This document shows positions 62,957 through 64,000 of a stretch of DNA of 64,000 nt, piece after piece. A program made the position numbers and the translations under genes. The notes under the pieces were generated by a model that did no database searches, was not told the origin of the DNA, and saw only the letters and a list, made by a program, of their open reading frames with translations. The stretch's first letter is position 1. Every line of letters starts with the position of its first letter. Source of the stretch: Dethiosulfatarculus sandiegensis (GTDB lineage: Bacteria; Desulfobacterota; Desulfarculia; Desulfarculales; Desulfarculaceae). The stretch spans positions 1-64,000 of the forward strand of contig NZ_AZAC01000002.1 in the NCBI RefSeq assembly GCF_000931935.2, in the 5' to 3' direction.

Positions 62957-64000
62957 ATGACTAAAAGCGCCGGTGATCCAAATAGCATAACCGATTTCAA
63001 GGCCATGGCCCTGGAGTTGGACAAGTACCGCAGGATCATAGAGACAGCGGATGACGCAGTGGTCTCCATAAATGAGAACCACGAAGTTGTCTTTATGAAT
63101 AAAGCGGCGGAAAAGCTGTTTGGCTATCAGCGCAGCGAAATCATGGGCGGCGATTTAAATATCCTGATACCTCAAGAATACCGGGAACAACATCGTAAAT
63201 TTTTGAATAAATATTTGAGAACCGGCCACCCGCGCATGATGGGCACTGTGGCCGAGGTGACGATTGAAAAACGCGACGGTGCCAAAATTCCGGTTTCCAT
63301 CAGCTTGAGCGGCGGGGTGTCGGAAAACGGGCGCATGCTTTTCACCGCCATAATGCGGGATCTGAGTGCGGAACGCTCACTGACCCAAAGGGTGCAGGAG
63401 GCCGAGGCCCTGGCCGCGGTGGGCAAGATGGTGGCCACGGTGAGCCATGAGATAAAAACGCCTTTGGCCCTGATCGGCGGCTTTACCAGACAAGTGACCA
63501 GGGAGCCGAATATAAGTGAAAAAGGCAAGCGAAAGCTGGAGATAGTCCTGGAAGAGGTGGGCCGCCTGGAGAGTCTGCTAAATGAAATCAGCGACCTTTC
63601 CAGACCCTACCGTTATCAGTTTGAAGAATTGGATATGTGTCAGGAGTCTGCCCAGGTGTTGGAGCTGATGACGCCCTCACTGGGAGAAGCCGCCAACGGA
63701 TTGAGCCTTTTATGCAACAAGGGCGTGCCAAAGGTTATGGCCGACAAAAACCGTTTACGCCAGGTTCTGATCAATCTGGTTAACAATGCGGTGCAGGCCT
63801 GCGCCAAAGAGGAACCCAAGGTGGAGGTAGAGGTCGCTCCCTGGCCCAGGGGCGGGGTTATCCTCGAGGTCCGGGATAATGGCCACGGCATACCCGAAGA
63901 ACACCAAAAAGAGCTTTTCACTCCTTTTTTCACCACCAAAAAACAGGGAACGGGCCTGGGTTTACCCCTGGCCCGCCGTATAATCAGGGATCACGGCGGC
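62957..64000 (+). CDS. PAS-domain histidine kinase (cut by window end)
   Basis: The frame is open from ATG at 62957 (GAGG eight bases ahead) to the window edge, 348 codons without a stop. PAS domain about 22-145 (IIETADDAVVSINENHEVVF, then MNKAAEKLFGYQRSEIMGG), HisKA with phospho-His in ATVSHEIKTPLALIGGF (near 164), N-box INLVNNAVQAC, G1 DNGHGIPEE and G2 GTGLGLPLARRI. Only the extreme end is missing, so a receiver or other C-terminal domain cannot be excluded. No membrane segment. Its partner regulator would lie beyond the window. Confidence 0.9.
   Translation, partial: MTKSAGDPNSITDFKAMALELDKYRRIIETADDAVVSINENHEVVFMNKAAEKLFGYQRSEIMGGDLNILIPQEYREQHRKFLNKYLRTGHPRMMGTVAEVTIEKRDGAKIPVSISLSGGVSENGRMLFTAIMRDLSAERSLTQRVQEAEALAAVGKMVATVSHEIKTPLALIGGFTRQVTREPNISEKGKRKLEIVLEEVGRLESLLNEISDLSRPYRYQFEELDMCQESAQVLELMTPSLGEAANGLSLLCNKGVPKVMADKNRLRQVLINLVNNAVQACAKEEPKVEVEVAPWPRGGVILEVRDNGHGIPEEHQKELFTPFFTTKKQGTGLGLPLARRIIRDHGG

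Overview
The window reads as chromosomal DNA of an anaerobic deltaproteobacterium (Desulfobacterota; a Desulfarculales-like sulfate reducer or relative is my best guess, not provable from the sequence alone). The signs are a tungsten-type aldehyde:ferredoxin oxidoreductase with its own MoaD-like protein, TRAP and Liv uptake systems beside fermentation-style acyl-CoA enzymes, NDP-forming acyl-CoA ligase alpha subunits, a dense set of PAS/GGDEF/NtrC-type sensors, and operons with strong GGAGG ribosome sites.

Layout. (1) 1-3702 looks like the end of a genomic island: a dead IS481-family element, a large tyrosine recombinase, and tRNA-Ser(UGA), whose 3' end faces the recombinase. (2) 3796-11192 is host DNA: a PAS-GGDEF-EAL protein, an HDOD protein, and a leftward five-gene operon sucD / GAPDH-like / GNAT / AcuA-like GNAT / glycosyltransferase. 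(3) Initiator tRNA-fMet (11475-11551) with promoter and terminator is followed by an accessory stretch to about 16503: a ParB-like protein with a D12-class adenine methyltransferase, a tRNA-3'-end-like scrap, a truncated gene, and an IS3-family element with a nonsense mutation. (4) 16699-21455 carries a secreted protein, PBP1B with a TPR lipoprotein, and a methyltransferase. (5) 21960-25979 is a 1,339-residue autotransporter with two repeat classes. (6) After about 1 kb of AT-rich DNA comes a complete type I-F CRISPR-Cas locus (cas1, cas2-3, cas8f, cas5f, cas7f, cas6f) and a 15-repeat array with one duplicated spacer. (7) 37168-54918 is catabolic: a GlcD-type flavoenzyme, an amidohydrolase, a TRAP transporter with an aminotransferase, then an IclR regulator followed by a beta-keto-acid cleavage enzyme, class III aminotransferase, complete Liv ABC importer, tungsten AOR and MoaD-like protein. 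(8) 55266-61431 holds an NtrB/NtrC-like pair, a large palindrome, a sigma-54 promoter, a tandem Lrp-like protein and an acyl-CoA ligase alpha subunit. (9) The window ends with a small conserved protein, a flavodoxin and the start of a PAS histidine kinase.

How the genes may work together. The Liv cluster looks like one pathway: import of an amino compound, removal of nitrogen by the class III aminotransferase, cleavage of a beta-keto acid with acetyl-CoA by BKACE, and oxidation of an aldehyde by AOR. The adjacent TRAP/aminotransferase operon is a parallel acid-uptake route. The NtrBC pair very probably controls the Lrp-like/CoA-ligase operon through the palindrome and sigma-54 promoter between them. 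The sucD-GNAT-AcuA-like operon suggests a link between CoA metabolism and protein acylation. I regard these three arrangements, and the ParB-like/methyltransferase pair, as the best places to look for undescribed biology.
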